The notes under the pieces are model-generated. The model made no database searches and was not told the origin of the DNA. It saw nothing but the letters and a program-made list of their open reading frames with translations. Below are positions 37,669 through 45,923 of a stretch of 64,000 nt of DNA, one piece after another (positions within the stretch are counted from its first letter, which is position 1; every line of letters begins with the position of its first letter). Source of the stretch: Chloroflexus aurantiacus J-10-fl (lineage in GTDB: Bacteria > Chloroflexota > Chloroflexia > Chloroflexales > Chloroflexaceae). The stretch covers positions 3,844,001-3,908,000 of the forward strand of contig NC_010175.1 of NCBI RefSeq assembly GCF_000018865.1, given 5' to 3'. Both the position numbers and the translations under genes were made by a program.

Positions 37669-38250
37669 ATGCCCAGGAAGCAGTCCCCCACCCCCACGGC
37701 CATGGTTCCGGTGGTACTCGCCACCCTGATGCAGATCATCGCGGCCCACCGCCCGGCATGTCGCCAGGAGCGGACATTCCGGCGGGCGGTGGCGCTGCTG
37801 GTTGGCGAGCTGGTTGCGTTTGCCAGGCACACCGTCACCCAGGTGCTGCTCGCGCTCGGCAAGCCCGACACGGACGGGACGGCGTGCTCCCGCCTGGTCA
37901 GTCGGTCACGGTTCGACGAAGCGACCCTGACCGCGGGTCTCGTTCGTGAGACGCTGAAGCGGAGTTCCAACTACGACCCCGCTGTGGTCGGGATCGACAG
38001 CACGCAGACTCCGCGACGCAGGCTGACCCTTCCCGGCACGAGGTGGGTGCACGCACGCCGCACGTGGGGATGGATCCGTGGGCCCACCCGACCAGAACGC
38101 TGGTGGCGGGGCGCACAGCGGTGGCGTTTCACCACGTTGTGGCGCAGCTACCGGGCCGCCCTGTGGGGCACGGCGGAATGTCGGTCGCTTTGGACGACGT
38201 CCACGGACGATTGGCTGAAAAAAAGAGCACACGATCATCGCCCTGACCAA
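37669..38250 (+). pseudogene. Degenerate DDE-type transposase remnant
   Basis: The frame begins well (CAGGAGGCACGCG ribosome site, ATG at 37669), with a helical N-terminus 'TFRRAVALLVGELVAFARHTVTQVLLALG' and then 'YDPAVVGIDSTQTPRRR', 'LPGTRWVHARRT', resembling the first catalytic-Asp strand of IS4/IS701-like transposases. After about residue 130 it decays into low-complexity Arg/Trp-rich sequence, while another frame (38043-38246) carries transposase-like 'MGARTPHVGM', which implies a frameshift. The sequence is GC-richer than its surroundings. It abuts hairpin array 2. Family placement is tentative. Confidence 0.5.
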
Positions 38251-38400
38251 CGCCGCACGCGCGGCGGCCAGGGCGTAGGGGGGCCAGCGGCCTTCTCACC
38301 CCCCAAACGACCCATCCACCAGCACGCAACCGAGAGTCACCAGCATCTGCTCCCGACTCTCGTCATCCCTCCTGCGTCCACGAAACAGCCAACCTCCAGT

Positions 38401-38419
38401 GCGGCAGCATGGCTGCCGC
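38401..38419 (-). repeat. Isolated REP hairpin, reverse orientation
   Basis: GCGGCAGCATGGCTGCCGC is the reverse complement of the array hairpin, followed by ACTCCAAAC, the reverse of the TTTGGAGT lead seen in the arrays. Confidence 0.85.
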
Positions 38420-38445
38420 ACTCCAAACTGCGCGACACGGCATGA

Positions 38446-38918
38446 CGAGCGGGTACGGCAATCCATCCAGCACGTGCTGGCACGGCTGGAGCGGTGCACT
38501 GCCACCGGGCTAGTCGCCCACAACAGCACCCCTAGCGATCATACCCGCTGATACGCACGTGGTTGACACCAGTCATGGGTAATGCATAGCCGCGACCGCG
38601 ACAATGAGGGTCAACGGCGTACCACGCGCAGGATCGTAAGCACGGCTGCTGCGGCAGCATGGCTGCCGCACTCCAAACGTTGCGACAAGCGCGTGACGAG
38701 CGGGCAAGGCAACCCTCCAGTGCGTGATGTCACGACTGGAGCTGCTCTCTGCCAACAGGACAGGGGTGATTGCCAAGCGTTCATGCACTTGGGCGACAGT
38801 AGCACGATAGCACAGCTTTTATGAAATGAGTTCTACTTACATCTTACCCACGAGTTCTGCCCGGCAACGTATGCACTGACATACCTGCTACAAGCACATC
38901 TGTAGAGAAAAGGAAGGA
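38446..38918. other. Gap holding truncated repeat elements
   Basis: No gene. It contains CTATGCATTACCC in reverse (38577-38589), a truncated TIR element (about 38595-38835) and a partial similarity to the same element at 38440-38500 (GACGAGCGGG...CCAGCACGTG). Confidence 0.55.
38595..38835 (-). mobile_element. TIR element, copy 2, truncated at its inner end
   Basis: In reverse orientation, 38835 downward begins TAGAACTCATTTCATAAAAG, the same terminus as the elements at 12142 and 57033. It contains a perfect REP hairpin (38651-38669). The opposite terminus is missing; similarity fades near 38595 next to the CTATGCATTACCC motif. Confidence 0.6.
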
Positions 38919-38949
38919 GGGTAGGTGAAGCTATTGCCTTCACCTACCC
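38919..38949 (-). terminator. Terminator of icd
   Basis: A 12-bp perfect stem (38919-38930 with 38938-38949; GGGTAGGTGAAG/CTTCACCTACCC) and a 7-nt loop. On the minus strand it is followed by a pyrimidine run CTCCTTCCTTTTCTC, consistent with intrinsic termination of the gene ending at 39023. Confidence 0.75.
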
Positions 38950-39022
38950 CGCCTGTCAGAATACTGCGGATGCGCTCTAATGACATCCAGGCTGCCCGAA
39001 CATTACCCCTGTTATATCCGGC

Positions 39023-40825
39023 CTACTCCGCCACGTGGCTGAAGATGTCAGTCTCAGAGATAATCCCAACCGGCTCGCCATTCTCAAATACCGCCAGCCG
39101 GCGAATATTGCGCTCGACCATCAACGCTGCGCATTCGGTAATCGGCGTATCCGGGCTAACACTCAGCAATGGCCGGCTCGTCAGATCACCGACGGTCAAA
39201 CCATCGATGGCCCGGCCCTCGCGCACGACCTTCTTCAACACGTCACGCATAGTCATAATGCCCCATTCGCCGCTGGCGTCGGGTTTGACAATCACCGAAT
39301 GGATGCCACGTCCACGCATATAGATCGATGTCTCGCGGAGCGAGGCTTCCGCCGGTACCGCCACCACCGCCCGTGTCATCACCGCACCAACACTGCCGTG
39401 CGGGTAAACACGGCCATCGGCACGGCGCAGAATCTCCGGGCCGAAGGTCGGGGTGGGATGCGGCACATCGCCGGCAACGATCTTCTCCATGTTGGCAATG
39501 ATCAGGCTGGCAAACTCCGAGGTCTTCACCTCGCGCGCGCCCTCCATCAGACGGGCAAAGTCGTATGTCACCGTCTTGTCGGCAATGGTGCGCTCGAGGC
39601 CGGCAATAATCAGATCGGCGGCTTCCGTCCAGCCCATATAGCGCAGCATCATCTCACCCGACAGAATGACTGAGCCGGGGTTGACCTTGTCAAGATCGGC
39701 ATATTTTGGTGCCGTACCGTGGGTAGCCTCGAAGATAGCGTGACCGGTGACGTAATTGATGTTACCGCCAGGGGCGATCCCGATGCCACCGACCTGGGCC
39801 GCGAGGGCGTCAGAGAGGTAGTCGCCGTTGAGGTTCGGCGCAACAATCACATCAAACTCATCGGGGCGGGTCAGAACCTGCTGGAAGATAATGTCGGCAA
39901 TTGCGTCCTTGACCAGAATCTTACCGGCGGCCAGCGCCTCTTTCTGCTCGGCATTCGCCGCTGCTTCACCCCGCGCAGCCTTCGTGCGCTCCCATTGTGC
40001 CCACGTATAGACATAATCACCAAAGGCCCGCTCAGCATATTCATAGGCCCAATCGCGGAAAGCGCCCTCGGTGAATTTCTGGATGTTACCCTTGTGCATC
40101 AGGGTGATGCTCTTGCGCTTGTAGGTAATGGCGTACTGAATAGCCGCTGCCATGATGCGCTCGGTACCAATGCGGCTGATTGGCTTGATACCGATGCCAA
40201 CCTCAATCTTTCCTTCCGGTTCTTCGCCGATCAGTTGGCGGAATTCATCAGTCTTTTCAGGCGTGCCGAAGCGAATCTTGTCGAAATCCTTCGGGAATTC
40301 ACGCTGCAAAAATGCGATGATCTTCGCCGCTTCTTCGCTACCGCCGCGATACTCGATGCCGGTGTAAACATCCTCCGTGTTCTCACGGAAGATAACCATA
40401 TCAACCTTCTCCGGGTGCTTGACCGGCGAAGGAACACCGGCAAAATGGCGAACCGGCCGCTGACAGACGTAGAGATCGAGATGCTTGCGCAAGGCAACGT
40501 TCAACGAGCGAATGCCACCGCCGACCGGGGTTGTCAATGGGCCTTTGATCCCGACCAGGTACTTCTGAAACGTCTCAATTGTCTCGTCGGGGAGCCAGTT
40601 ACCCGTCTCGTGGAAGGCTTTTTCGCCTGCCAACACCTCAAGCCACTCGATCTTACGCTTTCCGCCGTAAGCCAGTGCAACCGCCGCGTCGAAGACACGT
40701 ACACTTGCCCGCCAGATGTCACGTCCGGTACCGTCACCTTCTACGAATGGAATAATTGGATGATCGGGTACTTGCAAGCGCCCGTTGCTGATTTGAATGG
40801 CTTCGCCTGCTGGCGTCGGTTTCAT
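39023..40825 (-). CDS. icd: NADP-type isocitrate dehydrogenase fused to a C-terminal CBS-domain pair
   Basis: The ATG at 40825 follows AAGGAG; the product has 600 residues, about 170-180 more than E. coli Icd. Residues about 1-470 are the dehydrogenase: '[13 protein letters not shown]', '[18 protein letters not shown]' (substrate Ser and Arg; the Ser is the AceK phosphorylation site in E. coli), '[15 protein letters not shown]' and '[19 protein letters not shown]' (metal Asp). From about 485 two CBS motifs follow: '[19 protein letters not shown]' and '[20 protein letters not shown]', ending '[14 protein letters not shown]'. CBS pairs bind adenine nucleotides, so allosteric control of this TCA-cycle step by energy charge is a reasonable inference. 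A TATAAT on the minus strand (40874-40869) is the likely -10. Confidence 0.92.
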   Translation of the reverse strand: MKPTPAGEAIQISNGRLQVPDHPIIPFVEGDGTGRDIWRASVRVFDAAVALAYGGKRKIEWLEVLAGEKAFHETGNWLPDETIETFQKYLVGIKGPLTTPVGGGIRSLNVALRKHLDLYVCQRPVRHFAGVPSPVKHPEKVDMVIFRENTEDVYTGIEYRGGSEEAAKIIAFLQREFPKDFDKIRFGTPEKTDEFRQLIGEEPEGKIEVGIGIKPISRIGTERIMAAAIQYAITYKRKSITLMHKGNIQKFTEGAFRDWAYEYAERAFGDYVYTWAQWERTKAARGEAAANAEQKEALAAGKILVKDAIADIIFQQVLTRPDEFDVIVAPNLNGDYLSDALAAQVGGIGIAPGGNINYVTGHAIFEATHGTAPKYADLDKVNPGSVILSGEMMLRYMGWTEAADLIIAGLERTIADKTVTYDFARLMEGAREVKTSEFASLIIANMEKIVAGDVPHPTPTFGPEILRRADGRVYPHGSVGAVMTRAVVAVPAEASLRETSIYMRGRGIHSVIVKPDASGEWGIMTMRDVLKKVVREGRAIDGLTVGDLTSRPLLSVSPDTPITECAALMVERNIRRLAVFENGEPVGIISETDIFSHVAE

Positions 40826-40874
40826 GGTTACTCTCCTTAAACATGCCTTACAATAGATTGCGGCCTGTATTATA

Positions 40875-41072
40875 GCCGACAATCGCTGTCTTGACCACTA
40901 TTACCATGCGATATAATCCCGTTCTGCTGCCCAACATCTGCCCACCTCCTGCACTGAATTCATGCATATCTGGCATCATGATTATTGCCGGTCGATCTGC
41001 ATCCATCTCATGTCATTACTTGCAAAGGTTTTTGCGATTTGTTGCACGAAGAATTTTCATAGTTCGTGCTGA
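40875..41072. other. Divergent intergenic region between icd and nuoA
   Basis: Promoter-bearing AT-rich spacer. The icd -10 lies at 40869-40874 on the minus strand and the nuo promoter at 41073-41100 on the plus strand. Nothing else recognisable. Confidence 0.5.
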
Positions 41073-41100
41073 TTGACACAACCTTGAAGACAGGTATAAT
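41073..41100 (+). promoter_or_regulatory. Consensus sigma-70 promoter of the nuo operon
   Basis: Perfect TTGACA (41073-41078), a 16-nt spacer and perfect TATAAT (41095-41100). It gives a leader of about 50 bases before the nuoA ATG. No operator-like palindrome was noticed. Confidence 0.8.
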
Positions 41101-41159
41101 TCCTTTGACACCGCCATCCGCGTCGGTAGGTTCTGCGATTGCACGCTGAGAGGCCGTCT

Positions 41160-41516
41160 ATGCTTGAGTCATATGTTCCGGTACTGATCTTGTTTCTCAT
41201 CGCTGTTTTCATTGCTGCGTTCGTGATCACGTTGTCTGCCCTGCTCGGCCCGCGTCGCAGCACGCCACGCAAGCTGGCGCCCTACGAGTCGGGTATGGAT
41301 CCGGTTGGGCCGGCAATCCGACGCATTCCGGTGAAATTTTATGTGGTAGCGATGCTCTTCATCGTCTTCGATATTGAAGTGGTGTTCTTTTACCCGTTCG
41401 CACTGGTGTTTCGTCAGCTCGGCCCTGCCGGTCTTGCCGCCATGGGAGTCTTTTTCCTGGTGCTGCTCGTCGGCTTTGTCTATGAATGGAAGAAAGGGGC
41501 GTTGCGATGGGAATAG
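41160..41516 (+). CDS. nuoA: NADH-quinone oxidoreductase subunit A
   Basis: 118 residues from the ATG at 41160 (frame opens at 41139; GAGAGG site just upstream). Three membrane helices; the conserved loop '[13 protein letters not shown]' carries the acidic residues typical of NuoA, followed by '[20 protein letters not shown]'. It belongs to the membrane arm of complex I, near the quinone entry. First gene of the operon; its end overlaps the nuoB start by about 10 bases, indicating translational coupling. Confidence 0.95.
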   Translation: MLESYVPVLILFLIAVFIAAFVITLSALLGPRRSTPRKLAPYESGMDPVGPAIRRIPVKFYVVAMLFIVFDIEVVFFYPFALVFRQLGPAGLAAMGVFFLVLLVGFVYEWKKGALRWE

Positions 41517-42031
41517 AGGAGAAGGCTGGTAATCTTGGGATTGTGACTACAACGCTCGAGACGGTTGTTAATTGGGGCCGGACAAATGCGATGTGGCCCT
41601 TGCTTTTTGGTCTAGCTTGCTGTGCCATCGAGATGATGGGCGCGCAGGCGAGCAATTACGACCTCTCGCGCTTTGGCATGGAATTGAACCGCGCTTCGCC
41701 CCGCCAGGCCGATCTGATGATTGTTGCCGGGCGTGTGTCGCGGAAGATGGCGCCGGTTGTGCGTCGCCTGTACGATCAGATGCCCGAACCCAAGTGGGTG
41801 ATTGCGATGGGTGATTGCGCCGCCTGTGGTGGTATCTTTAACAACTACGCCATCGTTCAGGGGGTTGATGAGGTGGTTCCGGTTGATGTCTATGTCGCCG
41901 GTTGTCCGCCCCGCCCTGAAGCGTTGATCGACGGCATTATGATGCTGCATCAAAAGGTGATGCGCGAGAAGATCAGTGGCAAGAAGGAATCTCCCATCCG
42001 CATTGATCAGCCGCTTGTGCAGGTGAAGTAG
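41507..42031 (+). CDS. nuoB: NADH-quinone oxidoreductase subunit B
   Basis: 174 residues from the ATG at 41507; an alternative in-frame ATG at 41486 lies further into nuoA. It holds cluster N2, the last iron-sulfur centre before quinone: the tandem Cys in '[10 protein letters not shown]', the Cys of 'GDCAACGG' and that of '[11 protein letters not shown]'. Peripheral arm, at the junction with NuoD. Confidence 0.97.
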   Translation: MGIEEKAGNLGIVTTTLETVVNWGRTNAMWPLLFGLACCAIEMMGAQASNYDLSRFGMELNRASPRQADLMIVAGRVSRKMAPVVRRLYDQMPEPKWVIAMGDCAACGGIFNNYAIVQGVDEVVPVDVYVAGCPPRPEALIDGIMMLHQKVMREKISGKKESPIRIDQPLVQVK

Positions 42032-42032
42032 T

Positions 42033-42551
42033 ATGGATAATCAAACGGTGCTTGCTGCATTACGTGAACGGTTTGCGGCCGAGATTCTGGCTGTCAATGA
42101 GTTTCGCGGCGATCTGAGTCTGACCTTCACGCCCAAGGGCTATCTGGCTGCGGCTCAGTTTTTGCGCGATGACCCTGATCTTGCCTATACGTTCCTGGAA
42201 AATCTTTGCGGGGTTGATTACCTCGGACGCAAGCCGCGCTTTGAAGTGGTCGCGCATCTGACCAGTATGCGCCATCGTCATCGTGTGTGTTTGAAAGTCG
42301 GTTGTGATGAGCCTGAACCAACGGTGCCGTCGCTGACGCCACTCTTCCCGACGGCCAATTATCAGGAACGCGAGACGTTCGATCTGCTTGGCATCCGGTT
42401 TGACGGCCATCCGTCGCTGACCCGCATTTTGTTGCCGGACGATTGGGTCGGCCATCCGCTCCGCAAGGATCATCCGCTTGGCGATGAAGAGATTGCGTTT
42501 ACGTTCAATCAGGAACGTATTTACGCTCGTAAGCCGTTCGTGAGGGAGTAG
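42033..42551 (+). CDS. nuoC: NADH-quinone oxidoreductase subunit C
   Basis: 172 residues, one base after the nuoB stop. The 30-kDa subunit signature 'ERETFDLLGIRFDGHPSLTRILLPDDW' and the following 'GHPLRKDHPLGDE' are present. It packs against NuoD in the peripheral arm. nuoC and nuoD are separate genes here, unlike the fused nuoCD of E. coli. Confidence 0.96.
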   Translation: MDNQTVLAALRERFAAEILAVNEFRGDLSLTFTPKGYLAAAQFLRDDPDLAYTFLENLCGVDYLGRKPRFEVVAHLTSMRHRHRVCLKVGCDEPEPTVPSLTPLFPTANYQERETFDLLGIRFDGHPSLTRILLPDDWVGHPLRKDHPLGDEEIAFTFNQERIYARKPFVRE

Positions 42552-42557
42552 CCGCGT

Positions 42558-43793
42558 ATGACCGAACCGATCACTGTACCCACACCGCAGCAGATCATTG
42601 AGCCGGCTGTGGCTGGACGCACCGAGACGATGGTGCTGAATATGGGGCCGCATCATCCCAGTACCCACGGTGTGCTGCGGCTTGTGCTGGAACTTGACGG
42701 TGAGGTGGTGGTGAATGTCGCGCCTGACGTTGGCTACCTCCATACCGGCATTGAAAAGACGATGGAGAGCAAGACCTACCAGAAGGCGGTTGTGTTGACC
42801 GACCGGATGGACTATCTGGCTCCGCTTTCCAATAATCTGTGTTATGCTCTGGCAGTTGAAAAGCTGCTCGATGTTGAGATTCCAGAGCGTGCTCAGATTG
42901 CACGGGTCTTGCTCACCGAGTTGCAACGTATTTCATCGCACCTGGTCTGGCTCGGCACTCACGCCCTCGATCTGGCGGCGATGAGTGTCTTCCTTTACGC
43001 TTTCCGCGAGCGCGAGCAGATTCTCGATATTTTTGAGCTGGTCTCTGGGGCGCGCATGATGACCAGCTATTTTCGGATCGGTGGCCTGGCCTACGATCTG
43101 CCATCCGATTTTATCCCGACGGTCGAGCAGTTCCTCGCTGTTATGCCATCACGGATTGATGAGTACGAGGATTTGCTCACTGCCAACCCGCTCTGGCTCG
43201 AACGAACCGTTGGTGTTGGTGTCATTGATGCGCAATCGGCGATTGCGCTGGGCCTGACCGGTGCCAATCTACGGGCTACCGGCGTTGCGTATGATGTGCG
43301 CAAGGCGATGCCCTACAGCGGCTATGAGACCTACTCGTTTGAGATACCGGTTGGCAAGAATGGCGATATTTACGACCGCTATCGAGTGCGTATCGCCGAG
43401 ATGCGCCAGAGTGTGAAGATTGTGCAGCAGGCGACCGAGCGTTTGCGTGAGTTGGGGCCTGGCCCGGTTGTGACCTCGAATCGAAAGGTTGCCCCACCGC
43501 CAAAGCGCGAGATTACCGAGAGCATGGAGTCGCTTATCCATCACTTCAAGTTGTGGACAGAAGGTTTCAAGCCGCCACGGGGTGATGCCTACGTGAGCAT
43601 CGAGTCGCCGCGTGGTATTCTGGGCTGTTATGTGGTGAGTGATGGTAGCCCGAAACCGTGGCGTGTTCACTTCCGGGCGCCGTCGTTTATCAATTTGCAG
43701 AGTCTGGCTCATATGGCGAAGGGCCGGATGGTTGCCGATCTGGTCGCGTTAATTGCCAGCCTCGATCCGGTGTTGGGCGAGGTTGATCGCTAA
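42558..43793 (+). CDS. nuoD: NADH-quinone oxidoreductase subunit D
   Basis: 411 residues. The 49-kDa subunit with 'MGPHHPSTHGVLRL' near the N-terminus (quinone-site His), 'YLHTGIEKTMESKTY' and 'DRMDYLAPLSNNL'. With NuoB it forms the quinone pocket; the fold derives from the NiFe-hydrogenase large subunit, whose metal Cys are absent. The end 'ASLDPVLGEVDR' is standard. Six bases after nuoC. Confidence 0.97.
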   Translation: MTEPITVPTPQQIIEPAVAGRTETMVLNMGPHHPSTHGVLRLVLELDGEVVVNVAPDVGYLHTGIEKTMESKTYQKAVVLTDRMDYLAPLSNNLCYALAVEKLLDVEIPERAQIARVLLTELQRISSHLVWLGTHALDLAAMSVFLYAFREREQILDIFELVSGARMMTSYFRIGGLAYDLPSDFIPTVEQFLAVMPSRIDEYEDLLTANPLWLERTVGVGVIDAQSAIALGLTGANLRATGVAYDVRKAMPYSGYETYSFEIPVGKNGDIYDRYRVRIAEMRQSVKIVQQATERLRELGPGPVVTSNRKVAPPPKREITESMESLIHHFKLWTEGFKPPRGDAYVSIESPRGILGCYVVSDGSPKPWRVHFRAPSFINLQSLAHMAKGRMVADLVALIASLDPVLGEVDR

Positions 43794-43819
43794 CCGACTA
43801 TCATACTGCGGAGGAAAAC

Positions 43820-44512
43820 GTGACTCTGCTCGAAACACATCAGGCTGAGATTGAGGCAATCGTGGCGCGCTACGCCAGTAAGCGTAGTGCAGTGTTGCCG
43901 TTGCTGTATCTCGCTCAGGATACCTACGGCTATCTGACCGATGAGGCAATTCGGGAAGTGGCGACCATCCTTGATCTGCCGCCAACCGATGTCTACGAGG
44001 TGGTTGGCTTTTATACCCTCTTCTATGATCGCCCGGTGGGTACCTGGGTGTTGCAGGTCTGTGATGACGTTCCCTGTTGTTTCTGTGGTGCCGAGGAGTT
44101 GATTTCCGCCTTGAAACAGGCGCTCGGCATTCGTGAGGAAGAGACGACTGCCGATGGGATGTTTACCCTCCAGCGCGTCAAGTGTCTGGCGGCATGTGAT
44201 CGGGCACCGGTGTTGCAGGCCAATCTTGATTATGTGTACGATGTCACTCCCGAACGGGTCGAAGTGTTGCTCAACAACCTGCGCGCACGTGCCGCCGAAG
44301 CACGCAAGCGGGGGGTGAGTGGTCGTTTCGCTGAAGATTATGAATTTACCCGTGATGGTCGTCTGGTTCAGATTGAACGGTTTTCACCTTACCGGCCACG
44401 TGAGTTTGTGACCGAACCACCGGTCACTGAGGTTACGCCACCGCCGGCGGTGGTACCAGAGGCTGAGTCTGGTATTGATCGCCCGGAAACCCGGAAGGCC
44501 TCGCCGCTGTGA
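43820..44512 (+). CDS. nuoE: NADH-quinone oxidoreductase subunit E, C-terminally extended
   Basis: 230 residues from GTG 43820 (GGAGG site). The [2Fe-2S] N1a ligands are in 'QVCDDVPCCFCG' and 'KCLAACDRAP'. The thioredoxin-like core ends near residue 160; a further 70 residues, ending in a Pro/Val/Glu-rich tail, exceed the usual 160-180-residue NuoE and may be flexible. Partner of NuoF in the NADH-oxidising module. Confidence 0.95.
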   Translation: MTLLETHQAEIEAIVARYASKRSAVLPLLYLAQDTYGYLTDEAIREVATILDLPPTDVYEVVGFYTLFYDRPVGTWVLQVCDDVPCCFCGAEELISALKQALGIREEETTADGMFTLQRVKCLAACDRAPVLQANLDYVYDVTPERVEVLLNNLRARAAEARKRGVSGRFAEDYEFTRDGRLVQIERFSPYRPREFVTEPPVTEVTPPPAVVPEAESGIDRPETRKASPL

Positions 44513-44524
44513 TGATGCGCCGGG

Positions 44525-45865
44525 ATGTTCGCCATTTGGTGCGCTAGAAAGTTGGGTTCGATGGGGCTGAGTGAACATATTGTGATGCGGGAACTCGATA
44601 TTCCCGACATTTCCGACTTTGCCGTTTATCGCCGTCATGGTGGGTGGGAAGCTTATCGCTACGCTCTGACCGAGAAGACTCCAGCCGATATTGTACAGAT
44701 GGTGAAGGACTCCGGTCTGCGTGGTCGCGGTGGGGCCGGCTTTCCCACCGGGATAAAGTGGGGTTTCCTGCCCAAAGGTGTCTACCCGCGTTATCTGCTC
44801 TGCAATTGCGATGAGTCTGAACCAGGGACGTTCAACAATCATCAGATTATTGATAAAAATCCCCATCAATTAATTGAAGGGGTAGCATTGTCGGCCTATG
44901 CGATTGAGGCTAACACTGCCTATATCTACATGCGCGGTGAATTTGCCGCTGCTGCCCGCACCCTGGAACGGGCCATTGCCCAGGCCTACGAAGCCGGTTT
45001 TCTAGGCAAAAATATCTTTGGCACGGGGTTTGATCTCGATATTTACGTGCATCGCGGTGCCGGCGCCTACATCTGTGGCGAAGAGACGGCTCTGATGGAG
45101 TCGCTGGAGGGCAAGATTGGTCAGCCGCGTCTGAAACCGCCCTTCCCAGCGGTTGCCGGTCTGTATGGCAAACCGACGATTATCAACAATGTTGAGACGC
45201 TGGCCAATGTGCCGCGGATCGTCGAGAAGGGGGTGGCCTGGTACCGTTCGCATGGCACCGAAAAGAGTCCCGGTACCAAGTGCTTCTCACTCAGCGGCCA
45301 TGTCAACCGCCCGGGAAACTATGAATTACCGTTTGGCGTTCCGCTCCGCGAGCTGATCGAGTCGCCGGAGTACGGCGGTGGGATGAAGGGCGGCCGTCCG
45401 GTAAAGATTATCATTCCCGGTGGTGCTTCTGCGCCATGGTTGACCGCCGATCATCTCGATGTGCCGCTCGATTACGAAAGTGTCGCGGCTGCCGGTTCGA
45501 TGCTCGGTTCAGGTGCTGTGATCGTCCTGAACGATACCGTTTCGGCACCGCATGTCGCGTATAAAATGGACGAGTTCTTCAAGCACGAGAGCTGCGGCAA
45601 GTGTACGCCGTGCCGTGAAGGTACCCATTGGCTGGTCCGCACGCTCCACCGTATGGTCGAAGAGGGGCATGCCACCGCTGCCGATATTGATACCCTGCAC
45701 AGCATTTATCGCCAGATGGCCGGTAATTGCTTCTGCCTGCTCGGCGAGAGTGCAGTTATGCCGATCAAGAGTGCATTGCAGCTCTTCCCCCACGAGTTTG
45801 AAGCACTGGTCAAGCGGAGTAGCAGCCGTAACGGTCATCATATTCCGCTCGCCGTCCATCGCTAG
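44525..45865 (+). CDS. nuoF: NADH-quinone oxidoreductase subunit F
   Basis: 446 residues from the ATG at 44525; an ATG at 44561 would give 434 and is equally plausible because neither has a clear ribosome site. The NADH/FMN site shows 'GLRGRGGAGFPTGIKW', 'CNCDESEPGTFNNHQI' and 'GAYICGEETALMESLEG'. The N3 [4Fe-4S] ligands are 'ESCGKCTPCREGT' with the later Cys in 'AGNCFCLLGE'. This subunit takes hydride from NADH. Confidence 0.96.
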   Translation: MFAIWCARKLGSMGLSEHIVMRELDIPDISDFAVYRRHGGWEAYRYALTEKTPADIVQMVKDSGLRGRGGAGFPTGIKWGFLPKGVYPRYLLCNCDESEPGTFNNHQIIDKNPHQLIEGVALSAYAIEANTAYIYMRGEFAAAARTLERAIAQAYEAGFLGKNIFGTGFDLDIYVHRGAGAYICGEETALMESLEGKIGQPRLKPPFPAVAGLYGKPTIINNVETLANVPRIVEKGVAWYRSHGTEKSPGTKCFSLSGHVNRPGNYELPFGVPLRELIESPEYGGGMKGGRPVKIIIPGGASAPWLTADHLDVPLDYESVAAAGSMLGSGAVIVLNDTVSAPHVAYKMDEFFKHESCGKCTPCREGTHWLVRTLHRMVEEGHATAADIDTLHSIYRQMAGNCFCLLGESAVMPIKSALQLFPHEFEALVKRSSSRNGHHIPLAVHR

Positions 45866-45923
45866 ACAGATCGTCAGTACGCCGCAGTGTGTCGGTGTGC
45901 GTCGTAGAACAGGGTAACGTGCA

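Noticed and set aside
39719-40840. 373-codon plus-strand frame
   Set aside because: It lies antisense within icd, whose motifs are unambiguous.
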